Shown here in pieces: positions 41,242 through 49,910 of a DNA stretch of 64,000 bases. Each line of letters opens with the position of its first letter. The stretch's first letter is position 1. A program made the position numbers and the translations under genes. Source of the stretch: Kribbella sp. VKM Ac-2568 (GTDB lineage Bacteria; Actinomycetota; Actinomycetes; Propionibacteriales; Kribbellaceae). The stretch spans positions 186,001 to 250,000 of the forward strand of contig NZ_SLVF01000010.1 in assembly GCF_004345365.1 (NCBI RefSeq), in the 5' to 3' direction. The notes under the pieces are model-generated. The model saw only the letters and a list, made by a program, of their open reading frames with translations. It was not told where the DNA came from and did no database searches.

Positions 41242-42834
41242 GTGAACTGGCAGCGTGCGGGCGACCTCGGACTGTGGAGTTCGCTCGCCCTGCTCGTGAT
41301 CATCGAGAGCGGTGCCCGCAGCGATCCCTACTGGATGCAGGCGATTTTCCTGGCCGTCCTCGCGGCGGCTGTCCTGCTGCGCCGCTCGTGGCCGATCATC
41401 GGGCTGAGCCTGGTGATCGCGACCCAGGTGGTGATCATCGCGGTCAGCCTGGGCACCACCAACGGGGTCCAGATCGCGCTGATCCCCGCGATCTCCGCGC
41501 TGAGCTATCTGTCCGGTCGCCGCGAGACGCAACTGCGGCACTTCGTGCTGATGGCGAGCGGTGAGCTCGTCGGGCTGCTCGTGCTGGCATTCCTTGTCCA
41601 TCCTGAGGTCTCGGCCGGCGAGGCGATCCTCAATTGGCTGGTCATCCTGTTGCTGTCGCTGTTGCTCGTCGTGATGCCGTGGCTGGTCGGCCGGTACCGC
41701 GCCCAGCAGGCGTTGCTCGCCTCGGCCGGCTGGGATCGCGCGGAACGGATCGAGCGTCAGCACCGGCTCGAGATCGATCAGGAGAGACTCAGGGAGCGCT
41801 CCCGGATCGCCGAGGACATGCACGACTCGGTCGGTCACGAACTCAGCCTGATCGCCTTGCGCGCGGCCGCGTTGGAGGTCGACACGGACCTCCCCGAGCG
41901 ACACCGCCATGCGGCCACGGAACTGCGTGAGGCCGCGGCCACGGCGACCGAACGCCTCGGCGAGATCATCGGCGTACTGCGGGACGGCGACGCCGAGGCG
42001 CCGGTGATTCCGAGCCAGGAGACGGTGGGGGAGTTGGTCGATCGGGCCGCCGCGTCCGGGCTGGCAGTACGGCTCGTCCAGGAAGGCAGCGGCGAACTCT
42101 CGCCGATGGTGGACCGCGCGATCCACCGCGTCGTCCAGGAGTCCCTGACCAACGCCAGCAAGCATGCGCCTGGCGGCGAGGTCACCGTGACGGTCTCCTA
42201 CCTCGACGATCACGTGCTGGTGCGGATCGTCGACACGGGCGCGACCCGACCGCTGCCCACCGCGATCCCGTCCACCGGGCGAGGACTTGCCGGGCTGACC
42301 GAGCGGGTCCGCCTCGTCGGTGGCACCTTGACGGCCCGACCACGAGCTACCGATGGCGGTGGCTTCGAGGTGTCCGCGCGGATCCCGCGGACCGGCGGCC
42401 GCCCGGAGCCCGAAGTACCGGTCGAGTCGGCCACCGCGGACGAACGAGCCACCGTACGCCGGAACGCGCGGCGCGGGTTGATCACCGTGATCGCGGCACC
42501 GGTGCTGCTCGGCGCGGTGGTCGGAGTGGTTGCCCTCGGCTACTACCTGCTGGTCGGCTACAACTCGATCCTGCGGCCGTCGGAGTACGAGCAACTCCGG
42601 CTCGGGCAATCGGTCGCGGAGGTCGAGGCGCTCCTGCCGGCGATGCAGATGCTGGACGCACCCAGTGACAGCCTGCCGGCGGCTGACAGTTGGTCCTGCC
42701 GCTACTACCGGCCGGACGCGCCGTTCTCGACCAACTATGCCTATCGGTTGTGCTTCGCGGACGGCGTACTGGTGGCGAAGGACGTCGTCCAGACGGGTTC
42801 GGTCGAGCCGACGGAAGAGGGAACTCCGCGATGA
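41242..42834 (+). CDS. NarL-type sensor histidine kinase with extra C-terminal membrane and extracytoplasmic domain
   Basis: A 530-residue kinase. Residues 8-150 contain about five membrane spans. The HisKA_3 phosphoacceptor is RIAEDMHDSVGHELSLIALR (His194). The ATPase domain, about 265-383, includes NASKHAP and the GRGLAGLTERV G-box. Unusually, residues 413-437 form another membrane span and 438-530 a further domain with YEQLRLGQSVAEVEALLP, which looks like the start of a SmpA/BamE-type fold. That domain carries Cys486 and Cys504 and should be extracytoplasmic. GTG start at 41242. The last codons overlap the response regulator (ATGA). Confidence 0.87.
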   Translation: MNWQRAGDLGLWSSLALLVIIESGARSDPYWMQAIFLAVLAAAVLLRRSWPIIGLSLVIATQVVIIAVSLGTTNGVQIALIPAISALSYLSGRRETQLRHFVLMASGELVGLLVLAFLVHPEVSAGEAILNWLVILLLSLLLVVMPWLVGRYRAQQALLASAGWDRAERIERQHRLEIDQERLRERSRIAEDMHDSVGHELSLIALRAAALEVDTDLPERHRHAATELREAAATATERLGEIIGVLRDGDAEAPVIPSQETVGELVDRAAASGLAVRLVQEGSGELSPMVDRAIHRVVQESLTNASKHAPGGEVTVTVSYLDDHVLVRIVDTGATRPLPTAIPSTGRGLAGLTERVRLVGGTLTARPRATDGGGFEVSARIPRTGGRPEPEVPVESATADERATVRRNARRGLITVIAAPVLLGAVVGVVALGYYLLVGYNSILRPSEYEQLRLGQSVAEVEALLPAMQMLDAPSDSLPAADSWSCRYYRPDAPFSTNYAYRLCFADGVLVAKDVVQTGSVEPTEEGTPR

Positions 42835-43496
42835 TCAGGGTCTTGCTGGCCGACGACGAGGCGATGGTCCGGGCCGGGGTCCGCGCGATCCTCGGCTCGG
42901 ACGACACGATCGAGGTCGTTGCCGAGGCAGCCGACGGGCAGGAAGCCGTCGAGGCGGCCCAGCGGCATCGGCCGGACGTCGCGGTACTGGACATCCGGAT
43001 GCCGCGGATGGACGGGCTGGCAGCCGGCGCCGAGATCCGGCGGACCGTGCCGGAGACGGCGGTGGTGATGCTGACGACCTTCTCCGAGGACGCGTACATC
43101 GCGAAGGCGCTGGGCGACGGGGCGAGCGGCTTCCTGCTGAAGTCGGGGGATCCGCGGGAGTTGATCGCGGGGCTGAAGGCTGTCGCCGAAGGTGCGGCCT
43201 ATCTGTCGCCGAAGATCGCCCAGCGGGTGATCGCGGAGCTCAGCGCGGGCTCCGGGGGTGGACGGATGTCGCGGGCCGCGGCGGCCAAGGAGCAGGTCGA
43301 CGCGCTCACTCCCCGGGAACTGGAAGTGCTCTCGCTGGTCGGGGCCGGGTTGTCGAACGCGGAGATCGCGCGGCGGCTGTTCCTGGTCGAGGGAACGGTC
43401 AAGGCGTACGTGAGTGCGATCCTGACCCGGCTCCAGGTGAAGAACCGGGTGCAGGCCGCGATCGTCGCCTACGAAGCCGGTCTGGTCACGGACTGA
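42831..43496 (+). CDS. NarL/FixJ-type response regulator
   Basis: A 221-residue regulator. The receiver domain has the acidic pair in LLADDEAMVRAG, the phosphoacceptor Asp54 in VAVLDIRMPRMDG and Lys in GFLLKSGDP. The LuxR-type helix-turn-helix is at 152-215 (LTPRELEVLSLVGAGLSNAE, EGTVKAYVSAILTRLQVKNR). It is the partner of the kinase with which it overlaps. Target genes are not identified; the pair is not beside an obvious transporter. Confidence 0.94.
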   Translation: MIRVLLADDEAMVRAGVRAILGSDDTIEVVAEAADGQEAVEAAQRHRPDVAVLDIRMPRMDGLAAGAEIRRTVPETAVVMLTTFSEDAYIAKALGDGASGFLLKSGDPRELIAGLKAVAEGAAYLSPKIAQRVIAELSAGSGGGRMSRAAAAKEQVDALTPRELEVLSLVGAGLSNAEIARRLFLVEGTVKAYVSAILTRLQVKNRVQAAIVAYEAGLVTD

Positions 43497-43633
43497 TGCT
43501 CCTGGGAGCACCCGCTGGCCGGTTGCTGTCAGTCAGGGGCCCGGCAGGTCGTCCGGAAGGCAGGATTCCAGTGACCGGACGACGCTCCGGCGGGTGACAT
43601 CGCGTGGACACCCGGTCATGGGATAGTGGTGCC

Positions 43634-43656
43634 TCCCAGGTGGAGTGTGCCTGGGA
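43634..43656. promoter_or_regulatory. Inverted repeat upstream of the MinD-like ATPase gene
   Basis: TCCCAGG-TGGAGTGTG-CCTGGGA is a perfect 7-bp inverted repeat, 67 bases before the GTG start. It could be an operator or the terminator of the two-component operon; no T run follows. Confidence 0.4.
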
Positions 43657-43722
43657 TGTATCCAGCAAACCCCAGGGGAGCGGCAGCCCCGCCCCCTCTC
43701 ACAGAATCGGGGGATCTAGGTC

Positions 43723-45078
43723 GTGACCGACTCGCACAACTCCGGACAGCACAAGGACCGGGAAGCGGCGGCCGCCGAGGTCCGGAGGATGTGGCAGCCG
43801 ACCCCGTCCTGGACCCAGCCGGATCCCAATAACCAGCCTCCCGCGCCCAGTCACGCGGCGCCACCGCCGCCGCCGAGCAGCCGGGCCACGCCTGACCCCG
43901 AGTTCGAAGAAGAGCATGACGTCACCGAGGAAGAGCAGCCTGACGCTCTGTCGGAGGACTTCCCCGGTGACTCGTGGTCACAACCGGCTCCTGCCCAGCA
44001 GGCGGCCGCCGACCCGTGGGCCCAGCCGGCTCCCGAGCCCGAGCGGGCCGAGTCGCACGGCACGGCGCAGCAGCTGTCGCCGGCCGCCCAGCATTTCTTC
44101 CCGCAGGGCATCCCGGGCCAGCACGCGCCGCAGCCCGAGCGGCAGGTGTCCTACCGGGCCGACGAGCTGTTGCAGGCCCTGCCGTTGCCCCGGGAAGCTC
44201 CGGCCGAGAAGGGTGTCCGAAGTGTCCTGCGGTTGCGCCCGGGCACGGCCGAGAGGCTCGAGCGGATCGCCCGGGCGACCGCGGCGACCGCATTCCGGCG
44301 TCCGGTGACCATCACCATCGCCAACCCCAAGGGTGGCTCGGGCAAGACGCCGACCACGCTGCTGCTCGCCGGTGCGCTCGGTCAGGCCCGCGGTGGCGGG
44401 GTAGTGGCCTGGGACAACAACGAGCTGCGCGGCAACATGCACCTGCGCACGCACGACACGAACAGCCGGTCCACGGTGACGGATCTGCTGCAGGCCATGC
44501 AGATGCTCACCCAGCCGGATGCCCGTCTCGGTGACGTCGGCGCGTACCTGCGGCACCAGGTCTCGGGTCAGTACGACGTGCTGACGTCGGCGACCACGAC
44601 GTACGCGCAGATCGAGGCCAGGGACTTCGACCAGATCCACCGGCTGCTGAGCCGCTTCTACAAGGTGCTGGTGATCGACACCGGCAACAACGAGGGCTCC
44701 AGCAACTGGCGCGAGGCGATGAAGGCCTCGGACGTCCTGGTCATCCCGATCAAGTGGAAGAGCCTGTCCTGCGCCGCCGCCGTGCAGATGCTGGAGGAGC
44801 TCGACCACCAGGGTCCGGATGCGCAGCGGTTGATCAGGCGTGCGGTGATCGCCGTGAGCAACGGTCCTGGCGATGTGAACAAGGAGGTCGAGAAGCAGCT
44901 CCGCCCGTACTTCGAGTCGCGGGCCGCCGCCGTCGTCGACATCCCGACCGATCCCCACATCGCCGCCGAGGGTCCGCTCGACCACTCGGCCCTCCAGCCC
45001 TCGACCCGTCGTGCGGCGCTCGAACTGGCCGCCAAGGTCGCCGAGCAGGTAACCATCGCCCTGAACGTCCCGCGCTGA
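43723..45078 (+). CDS. MinD/ParA-like ATPase with long Pro-rich N-terminal region
   Basis: A 451-residue protein. Residues 1-165 are Pro/Ala/Glu-rich and disordered-looking (APSHAAPPPPPSSR; EFEEEHDVTEEEQ). The deviant Walker A motif of the MinD/ParA class is NPKGGSGKTPTTLLLAGAL (residues 201-219), with VLVIDTGNNEGSSNW as the Walker B/switch segment. The layout resembles EspI/CpaE-type ATPases linked to type VII secretion in mycobacteria, but no ESX gene is in the window. GTG start at 43723. It is monocistronic, ending in a strong terminator. Role unknown; membrane or polar localisation is a guess. Confidence 0.85.
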   Translation: MTDSHNSGQHKDREAAAAEVRRMWQPTPSWTQPDPNNQPPAPSHAAPPPPPSSRATPDPEFEEEHDVTEEEQPDALSEDFPGDSWSQPAPAQQAAADPWAQPAPEPERAESHGTAQQLSPAAQHFFPQGIPGQHAPQPERQVSYRADELLQALPLPREAPAEKGVRSVLRLRPGTAERLERIARATAATAFRRPVTITIANPKGGSGKTPTTLLLAGALGQARGGGVVAWDNNELRGNMHLRTHDTNSRSTVTDLLQAMQMLTQPDARLGDVGAYLRHQVSGQYDVLTSATTTYAQIEARDFDQIHRLLSRFYKVLVIDTGNNEGSSNWREAMKASDVLVIPIKWKSLSCAAAVQMLEELDHQGPDAQRLIRRAVIAVSNGPGDVNKEVEKQLRPYFESRAAAVVDIPTDPHIAAEGPLDHSALQPSTRRAALELAAKVAEQVTIALNVPR

Positions 45079-45086
45079 CCTAACCG

Positions 45087-45126
45087 ACAAGTCCCCGGCC
45101 TCGAGCGATCGAGGCCGGGGACTTGT
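45087..45126. terminator. Strong terminator after the MinD-like ATPase gene
   Basis: ACAAGTCCCCGGCCTCGA and its exact inverse (45109-45126) give an 18-bp perfect stem with a GCGA tetraloop, followed by TCGT. It serves the plus-strand gene and possibly the convergent ABC operon. Confidence 0.92.
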
Positions 45127-45169
45127 TCGTGCTGGGACTTCGATGGTGAACCTGAGGACGCGGCCCGGC

Positions 45170-45973
45170 TCAGGCGTCGCGGCGTTGGAGAACCTTCAGG
45201 CCGAATGCGAGCCCGCCGACGGCCCACGCGATGAGCACGATGAAGCTGAGGGTCGGAGACAACGGATCGGTCGACCCGGACAGGAAGTCCTGACCGGCTC
45301 CACCGGGGAGGAACGCCGCTAGCCAGACCAGTGCGCGCAGACTGCTCTGCCCGAGCATCATCGGCAGCACCAGCAGCATCAGGAATGCCGCCGTCAACGT
45401 CCCCGCCGTACTCCGGATGACGAACGCGATCCCGAGGGTGAACAAACCCCCGAGCGTGAGGTAGGCGGCGATCGAGACCAGGTCGACCACCAGCGTGGCG
45501 AGGTCCCAGTCGGCCCATTCGCCCATCGCGAGTCCGCCGCTCACCGCCGCGATCGCCCCGAGCAGCAGCCCATAGGCGAACAACACCGGCCCGAGCACGA
45601 CGGCTTTCCCGAGCACCACGTTCCGGCGCACCGGGGTCCACTGCAGCGTGGAGCGGATGCTGCCGGTCGAGTACTCCGACGTCACCTGGAGGAGCGCGAA
45701 CGCCGCGACCACCACCTGCACGATGATCATCGCGCTCACGCCGACACTGCCGACGGCAGCCTGCTCGGCAACGTGTCCTGGCCGGAGGTGGGTGTTGTCG
45801 TAGGCGGTGCTGAAGCCGAACTGCACTCCGAGCAACGCCGTCAGCAGAGCCGCGGCGACGATGTTCAGCCAGCTGGAGCGGACCGACCACACCTTGGTCC
45901 ACTCCGACGAGACCGCCCCCGCGAGTCCGCCGTGGCTCGACCTCTGCCCGACCGTGATGGTTGCCGTGGTCAT
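45170..45973 (-). CDS. ABC-2 type transporter permease
   Basis: A 267-residue permease with six membrane spans (WLNIVAAALLTALLGVQFGF, VSAMIIVQVVVAAFALLQV, LGPVLFAYGLLLGAIAAVSG and others). The conserved SEWTKVWSVRSSW N-terminus is typical of actinobacterial ABC-2 permeases, which pair with a BcrA/NatA-like ATPase. VTSEYSTGSIRSTLQWTPVR is the coupling-loop region. It is the last gene of the operon; its ATG overlaps the DedA stop. Confidence 0.92.
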   Translation of the reverse strand: MTTATITVGQRSSHGGLAGAVSSEWTKVWSVRSSWLNIVAAALLTALLGVQFGFSTAYDNTHLRPGHVAEQAAVGSVGVSAMIIVQVVVAAFALLQVTSEYSTGSIRSTLQWTPVRRNVVLGKAVVLGPVLFAYGLLLGAIAAVSGGLAMGEWADWDLATLVVDLVSIAAYLTLGGLFTLGIAFVIRSTAGTLTAAFLMLLVLPMMLGQSSLRALVWLAAFLPGGAGQDFLSGSTDPLSPTLSFIVLIAWAVGGLAFGLKVLQRRDA

Positions 45974-46623
45974 CTTTCTCCTGCCTTCATCAGTTCGGCC
46001 TCAGCCTCGAGCTGAGGTTCAGGGGTACGGCGTTTGCGGCGCTGGTGCCGGACGACCTCGACGATCAACGTCACGGTCAGGGCGAGACCGATGCCGAGCG
46101 CGACGCCTTTGAGCGGGTTGTCCTCGAACGCCTTGCCGCCGAGGTAGCCGACGAGGGAGCAGTAGAGGCCCCAGGAGATGGCCGCGAGTCCGGCGAAGAG
46201 GGAGAAGTTGCGCGCCGGGTAGCGAACCGCGCCCATCGTGAGCGTCACCGCGGTACGACCGCCCGGGAGGTAGCGGGCGACCACCAGGACCAGGCCGCCC
46301 CGTTCGGCAAGGGCGTTGCGGGCCCAGACGGTCATGGCGTGCCGCTTGGTGCCCGGCTCGAACCGGTCGAGCAGGCGACCGCCCGCGCCTCGGCCGAGTA
46401 CGTAGGAGACGTGGTCCCCGACGAAGGCGCCGGCCGCGGCGATCGCGATCACGCCGTACAGGTTGGGCTCGCCGGTCGCGGCGAACACTCCGGCCGTGAC
46501 GACGAGGGTCTCGCTCGGAATCGCCGGGAAGAAGCCGTCGAGCGCTGCGAACCCGAAGAGGGCGAGATAGATCCACCACGACGACATGAGTTCCTGGGTG
46601 AAGTGCAGGATCGCCTCGCTCAC
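45970..46623 (-). CDS. DedA family membrane protein
   Basis: A 217-residue polytopic protein of the DedA/SNARE-associated family. The first re-entrant region is FAALDGFFPAIPSETLVVTA and the conserved motif is ARYLPGGRTAVTLTMGAVRY, with four to five further hydrophobic stretches. DedA proteins include undecaprenyl-phosphate or phospholipid flippases (UptA) and affect membrane homeostasis. Here it lies between an ABC ATPase and its permease with 4-base overlaps on both sides, so the three are made together. GTG start at 46623. Confidence 0.92.
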   Translation of the reverse strand: MSEAILHFTQELMSSWWIYLALFGFAALDGFFPAIPSETLVVTAGVFAATGEPNLYGVIAIAAAGAFVGDHVSYVLGRGAGGRLLDRFEPGTKRHAMTVWARNALAERGGLVLVVARYLPGGRTAVTLTMGAVRYPARNFSLFAGLAAISWGLYCSLVGYLGGKAFEDNPLKGVALGIGLALTVTLIVEVVRHQRRKRRTPEPQLEAEAELMKAGER

Positions 46624-47564
46624 GACGCCGCCGCCACGCCGTACTGGACGCTGTCGGCGGTGAGCTCCATGTACGCCTCTTCGAGCGACGCCCGCTCGGT
46701 GTAGAGCTCATGCAGCCGTACTCCGAGCTCGTGCGCGAGGTCGCCGACCCGCTCTGCGGACAGTCCGGTCACGATCAGCTGGTCAGCCGCCTGTCCGGGT
46801 GGAGCCAGCGCTGACACCGACTCGACTTGCTCAGCCTCTTCCGCGAGCCGCTCCCGCAGTACTGCGAGGTCGGCGCGCACGGGGACTCGTACGCGGACAG
46901 TGGTGCGGGACGAGCCGGCGATCACTTCCGCGATCGGGGCGTCGGCGATCAGCTTGCCGCGGCCGATCACCACGAGTTGGTCGGCGGTCAGCTGCATCTC
47001 ACTCATCAGGTGACTGGACACGAACACCGTGCGCCCCTCCGCCGCCAGGGAACGCATCAACTGACGGACCCAGCGGACGCCGTCCGGGTCAAGGCCGTTC
47101 ACGGGTTCGTCGAACATCAGCACCTCGGGATCGCCGAGCAGGGCGCCCGCGATGCCGAGCCGCTGGCCCATGCCGAGGGAGAACTGGCCGGCCTTCTTCT
47201 GGCGGACCGTGTCAAGGCCCACGATCGCGAGCACCTCGTCGACCCGGCTGACGGGGATCCCGTTGCTGCGGGCCATCGCGATCAGGTGGTTGCGCGCCGT
47301 CCTGCGCGGGTGGAGAGCCTTCGCGTCGAGCAGCGCTCCCACCTTGGCGAGCGGAACGGGCCACGCGGAGTACGGGCGTCCGTCGACGAGCGCGGAGCCC
47401 TCGGTCGGGGTGTCGAGGCCGAGGATCATCCGCATGGTGGTGGACTTGCCGGCGCCGTTCGGGCCGAGGAAGCCCGTCACCCGGCCGGGGGAGACGGTCA
47501 GGTCGAGCGCGTCGACGGCACGGGTCTCGCCGTAGCGCTTGCTGAGTCGTTCGAGGGTGATCAC
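46620..47564 (-). CDS. ABC transporter ATP-binding protein (BcrA/CcmA-like)
   Basis: A 314-residue ATPase: Walker A GFLGPNGAGKSTTMRMILG (residues 32-50), signature AGQFSLGMGQRLGIAGALLG, Walker B VLMFDEPVNGLDPDG, then His in FVSSHLMSEMQ. The C-terminal 90 residues are the usual regulatory extension of drug-export ATPases. It works with the permease encoded two genes downstream. GTG 47564 follows GGAAGG. The operon is divergent from thrS. Confidence 0.94.
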   Translation of the reverse strand: MITLERLSKRYGETRAVDALDLTVSPGRVTGFLGPNGAGKSTTMRMILGLDTPTEGSALVDGRPYSAWPVPLAKVGALLDAKALHPRRTARNHLIAMARSNGIPVSRVDEVLAIVGLDTVRQKKAGQFSLGMGQRLGIAGALLGDPEVLMFDEPVNGLDPDGVRWVRQLMRSLAAEGRTVFVSSHLMSEMQLTADQLVVIGRGKLIADAPIAEVIAGSSRTTVRVRVPVRADLAVLRERLAEEAEQVESVSALAPPGQAADQLIVTGLSAERVGDLAHELGVRLHELYTERASLEEAYMELTADSVQYGVAAAS

Positions 47565-47689
47565 ACGGAGCCTTCCTGGTTCGGAGTGTGACTACGAACC
47601 TAGGAATCCGGGCGGTGCGGCACATCGGACTTCCGGCGTCACCGACCCCCGACTTTCGTCAGGTCCTGGGGTCGCGCGAACCGGCCTCC

Positions 47690-47768
47690 GAGGGGTTGAC
47701 CCCCGAGGCGCAGGGTTGCCCCGTCGGGGGCTCAGGGGGCTACCCCCAAGCTCGGAGGTCAACCCCTC
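47690..47768 (+). other. Large hairpin element in the thrS upstream region
   Basis: GAGGGGTTGAC (47690-47700) and GTCAACCCCTC (47758-47768) are perfect inverses enclosing a smaller CCCCGA.../...TCGGGG stem and an AGGGGGCTACCCCC stem. The whole lies 118 bases before the thrS start. It may be an RNA leader structure or a DNA palindrome between the divergent promoters. It lacks the T-box conserved sequence (TGGNACCGCG). Confidence 0.5.
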
Positions 47769-47885
47769 GAAGGGCAGGGGCTTCCGGGGGGCTGTGGATG
47801 GGCTGCGCGGGTGCGGAGCGCGAGTCGATACCATCTGCGGTGTGATGGCCCGCGCACGGCGGGTCGGCGTACTCGAGGAGTGAAC

Positions 47886-49910
47886 GTGTCGGAAGTCAAG
47901 GTCCATCTGATCGGCGTCGAGGGCGAGGCTGAGCGGAGTGTGACCGAGACGACGACCGTCGGGGAGCTGTTCACCGAGATCTTCGGTCAGGACCGCTCCG
48001 CGATCGCCGCCAGGGTCAACGGAGAGCTCCGCGACCTGGCCCGGGTGGTGTCCGACGGCGACGAGATCGAGCCGGTGAAGGCATCGTCCCTGGACGGGCT
48101 GGCGATCATCCGGCACTCGACCGCGCACGTCCTCGCGCAGGCGGTGCAGGACCTGTTCCCCGATGCCAAGCTGGGCATCGGCCCGCCGGTCGAGAACGGC
48201 TTCTACTACGACTTCGATGTGGAGACTCCGTTCACCCCGGAGGACCTGACGAAGATCGAGAAGAAGATGCAGCAGATCATCAAGGAGCGGCAGCGGTTCA
48301 GCCGCCGGGTGGTCTCGGACGACGACGCCCGTGCGGAGCTGGCCGACGAGCCGTACAAGCTCGAGCTGATCGGGATCAAGGGGTCGGCGTCGGCGGACGC
48401 CGCCGAGGGTGCGTCGGTCGAGGTCGGCGCCGGCGAGCTGACGATCTACGACAACATCCGGCGCGACGACTCAGTGGCCTGGAAGGACCTGTGCCGCGGG
48501 CCGCACGTGCCCGCCACGGGGTATCTGGGCAACTTCAAGCTGATGCGAGTCGCCGCGGCGTACTGGCGGGGGAGCGAGAAGAACCCGCAGCTGCAGCGGA
48601 TCTACGGGACCGCGTGGGACACCCGCGACGCGCTGAAGGCGTACCTGACCCGCCTGGAGGAGGCCGCCAAGCGCGACCACCGCAAGCTCGGCACCGAGCT
48701 CGACCTGTTCAGCTTCCCCGACGAGATCGGCTCCGGCCTCGCGGTCTTCCACCCCAAGGGTGGCGTGCTCCGCAAGGTGATGGAGGACTACTCGCGCCAG
48801 CGCCACGTCGAGGACGGGTACGAGTTCGTCTACACCCCGCACATCACCAAGGCGCACCTGTTCAAGACCTCGGGCCACCTGGACTGGTACGCCGACGGCA
48901 TGTACCCGCCCATGCACCTGGACGAGGAGCGCGGGCCGGACGGGGAGCTCCGCAAGCAGGGCCAGGACTACTACCTGAAGCCGATGAACTGCCCGATGCA
49001 CAACCTGATCTTCGCCGCGCGCGGTAGGTCTTATCGGGAGTTGCCGCTGCGGTTGTTCGAGTTCGGCACCGTGTACCGGCTGGAGAAGTCCGGCGTCGTC
49101 CACGGCATGACCCGGGCCCGTGGCTTCACCCAGGACGACGCGCACATCTACTGCACCCGCGAGCAGATGCGCGACGAGCTGCGCGACCTGCTGACCTTCG
49201 TGCTCGGCCTGCTCGCCGACTACGGGCTGGACGACTTCTACCTCGAGCTCTCGACCAAGAACCCGGACAAGTTCGTCGGGTCGGACGAGGTCTGGGAGGA
49301 GGCCACCGAGACGCTGCGCGAGGTCGCCGAGGGGTCGGGGCTGGAGCTCGTGCCCGATCCGGGCGGCGCGGCGTTCTACGGGCCGAAGATCTCCGTGCAG
49401 ACGCGCGACGCGATCGGCCGGACCTGGCAGATGTCGACGATCCAGCTGGACTTCAACCTGCCGGAGCGGTTCGAGCTGGAGTACACCGCGTCCGACGGCT
49501 CCCGGCAGCGTCCGGTGATGATCCACCGCGCGCTGTTCGGCTCGATCGAGCGGTTCGTCGCGGTCCTGACCGAGCACTACGCCGGCGCCTTCCCGCCCTG
49601 GCTCGCGCCGGTCCAAGTGATCGGCATCCCGATCACCGACGGCCATGTGGATTATCTGTACGAGGTCGCCGCGCAGCTCAAGGCGCACGGGATCCGGGTC
49701 GAGATCGACTCGTCCGACGACCGGATGCAGAAGAAGATCCGCAACGCCCAGAAGTCGAAGGTGCCGTACATGCTGATCGCCGGCGACGAGGACATGGCCG
49801 CCGGCTCGGTCTCCTTCCGTTACCGCGACGGCACCCAGAAGAACGGCATCCCGATCGCCGAAGCCGTCGCCGAGATCGTCGACACAGTTCAGAAGCGCGC
49901 CCAGGTATGA
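47886..49910 (+). CDS. thrS: Threonine--tRNA ligase
   Basis: A 674-residue class II aminoacyl-tRNA synthetase. Domains in order: TGS (1-60), editing domain with HSTAHVLAQAV, catalytic core with motif 2 GMTRARGFTQDDAHIYC and zinc Cys in MNCPMHN, motif 3 MIHRALFGSIERF, and the anticodon domain (VQVIGIPITDGHVDYLYEVA). GTG 47886 is selected because GAGGAG lies five bases upstream; the in-frame GTG at 47880 is too close. It overlaps the HIT gene by ATGA. Essential for threonine charging. Confidence 0.96.
   Translation: MSEVKVHLIGVEGEAERSVTETTTVGELFTEIFGQDRSAIAARVNGELRDLARVVSDGDEIEPVKASSLDGLAIIRHSTAHVLAQAVQDLFPDAKLGIGPPVENGFYYDFDVETPFTPEDLTKIEKKMQQIIKERQRFSRRVVSDDDARAELADEPYKLELIGIKGSASADAAEGASVEVGAGELTIYDNIRRDDSVAWKDLCRGPHVPATGYLGNFKLMRVAAAYWRGSEKNPQLQRIYGTAWDTRDALKAYLTRLEEAAKRDHRKLGTELDLFSFPDEIGSGLAVFHPKGGVLRKVMEDYSRQRHVEDGYEFVYTPHITKAHLFKTSGHLDWYADGMYPPMHLDEERGPDGELRKQGQDYYLKPMNCPMHNLIFAARGRSYRELPLRLFEFGTVYRLEKSGVVHGMTRARGFTQDDAHIYCTREQMRDELRDLLTFVLGLLADYGLDDFYLELSTKNPDKFVGSDEVWEEATETLREVAEGSGLELVPDPGGAAFYGPKISVQTRDAIGRTWQMSTIQLDFNLPERFELEYTASDGSRQRPVMIHRALFGSIERFVAVLTEHYAGAFPPWLAPVQVIGIPITDGHVDYLYEVAAQLKAHGIRVEIDSSDDRMQKKIRNAQKSKVPYMLIAGDEDMAAGSVSFRYRDGTQKNGIPIAEAVAEIVDTVQKRAQV

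Noticed and set aside
43723..45078. Type VII secretion locus
   Set aside because: Only a MinD-like ATPase is present; no EccB/C/D/E, EsxA/B or mycosin genes are in the window.
47565..47885. T-box leader for thrS
   Set aside because: The conserved antiterminator sequence (TGGNACCGCG) is absent; only an unassigned hairpin is seen.
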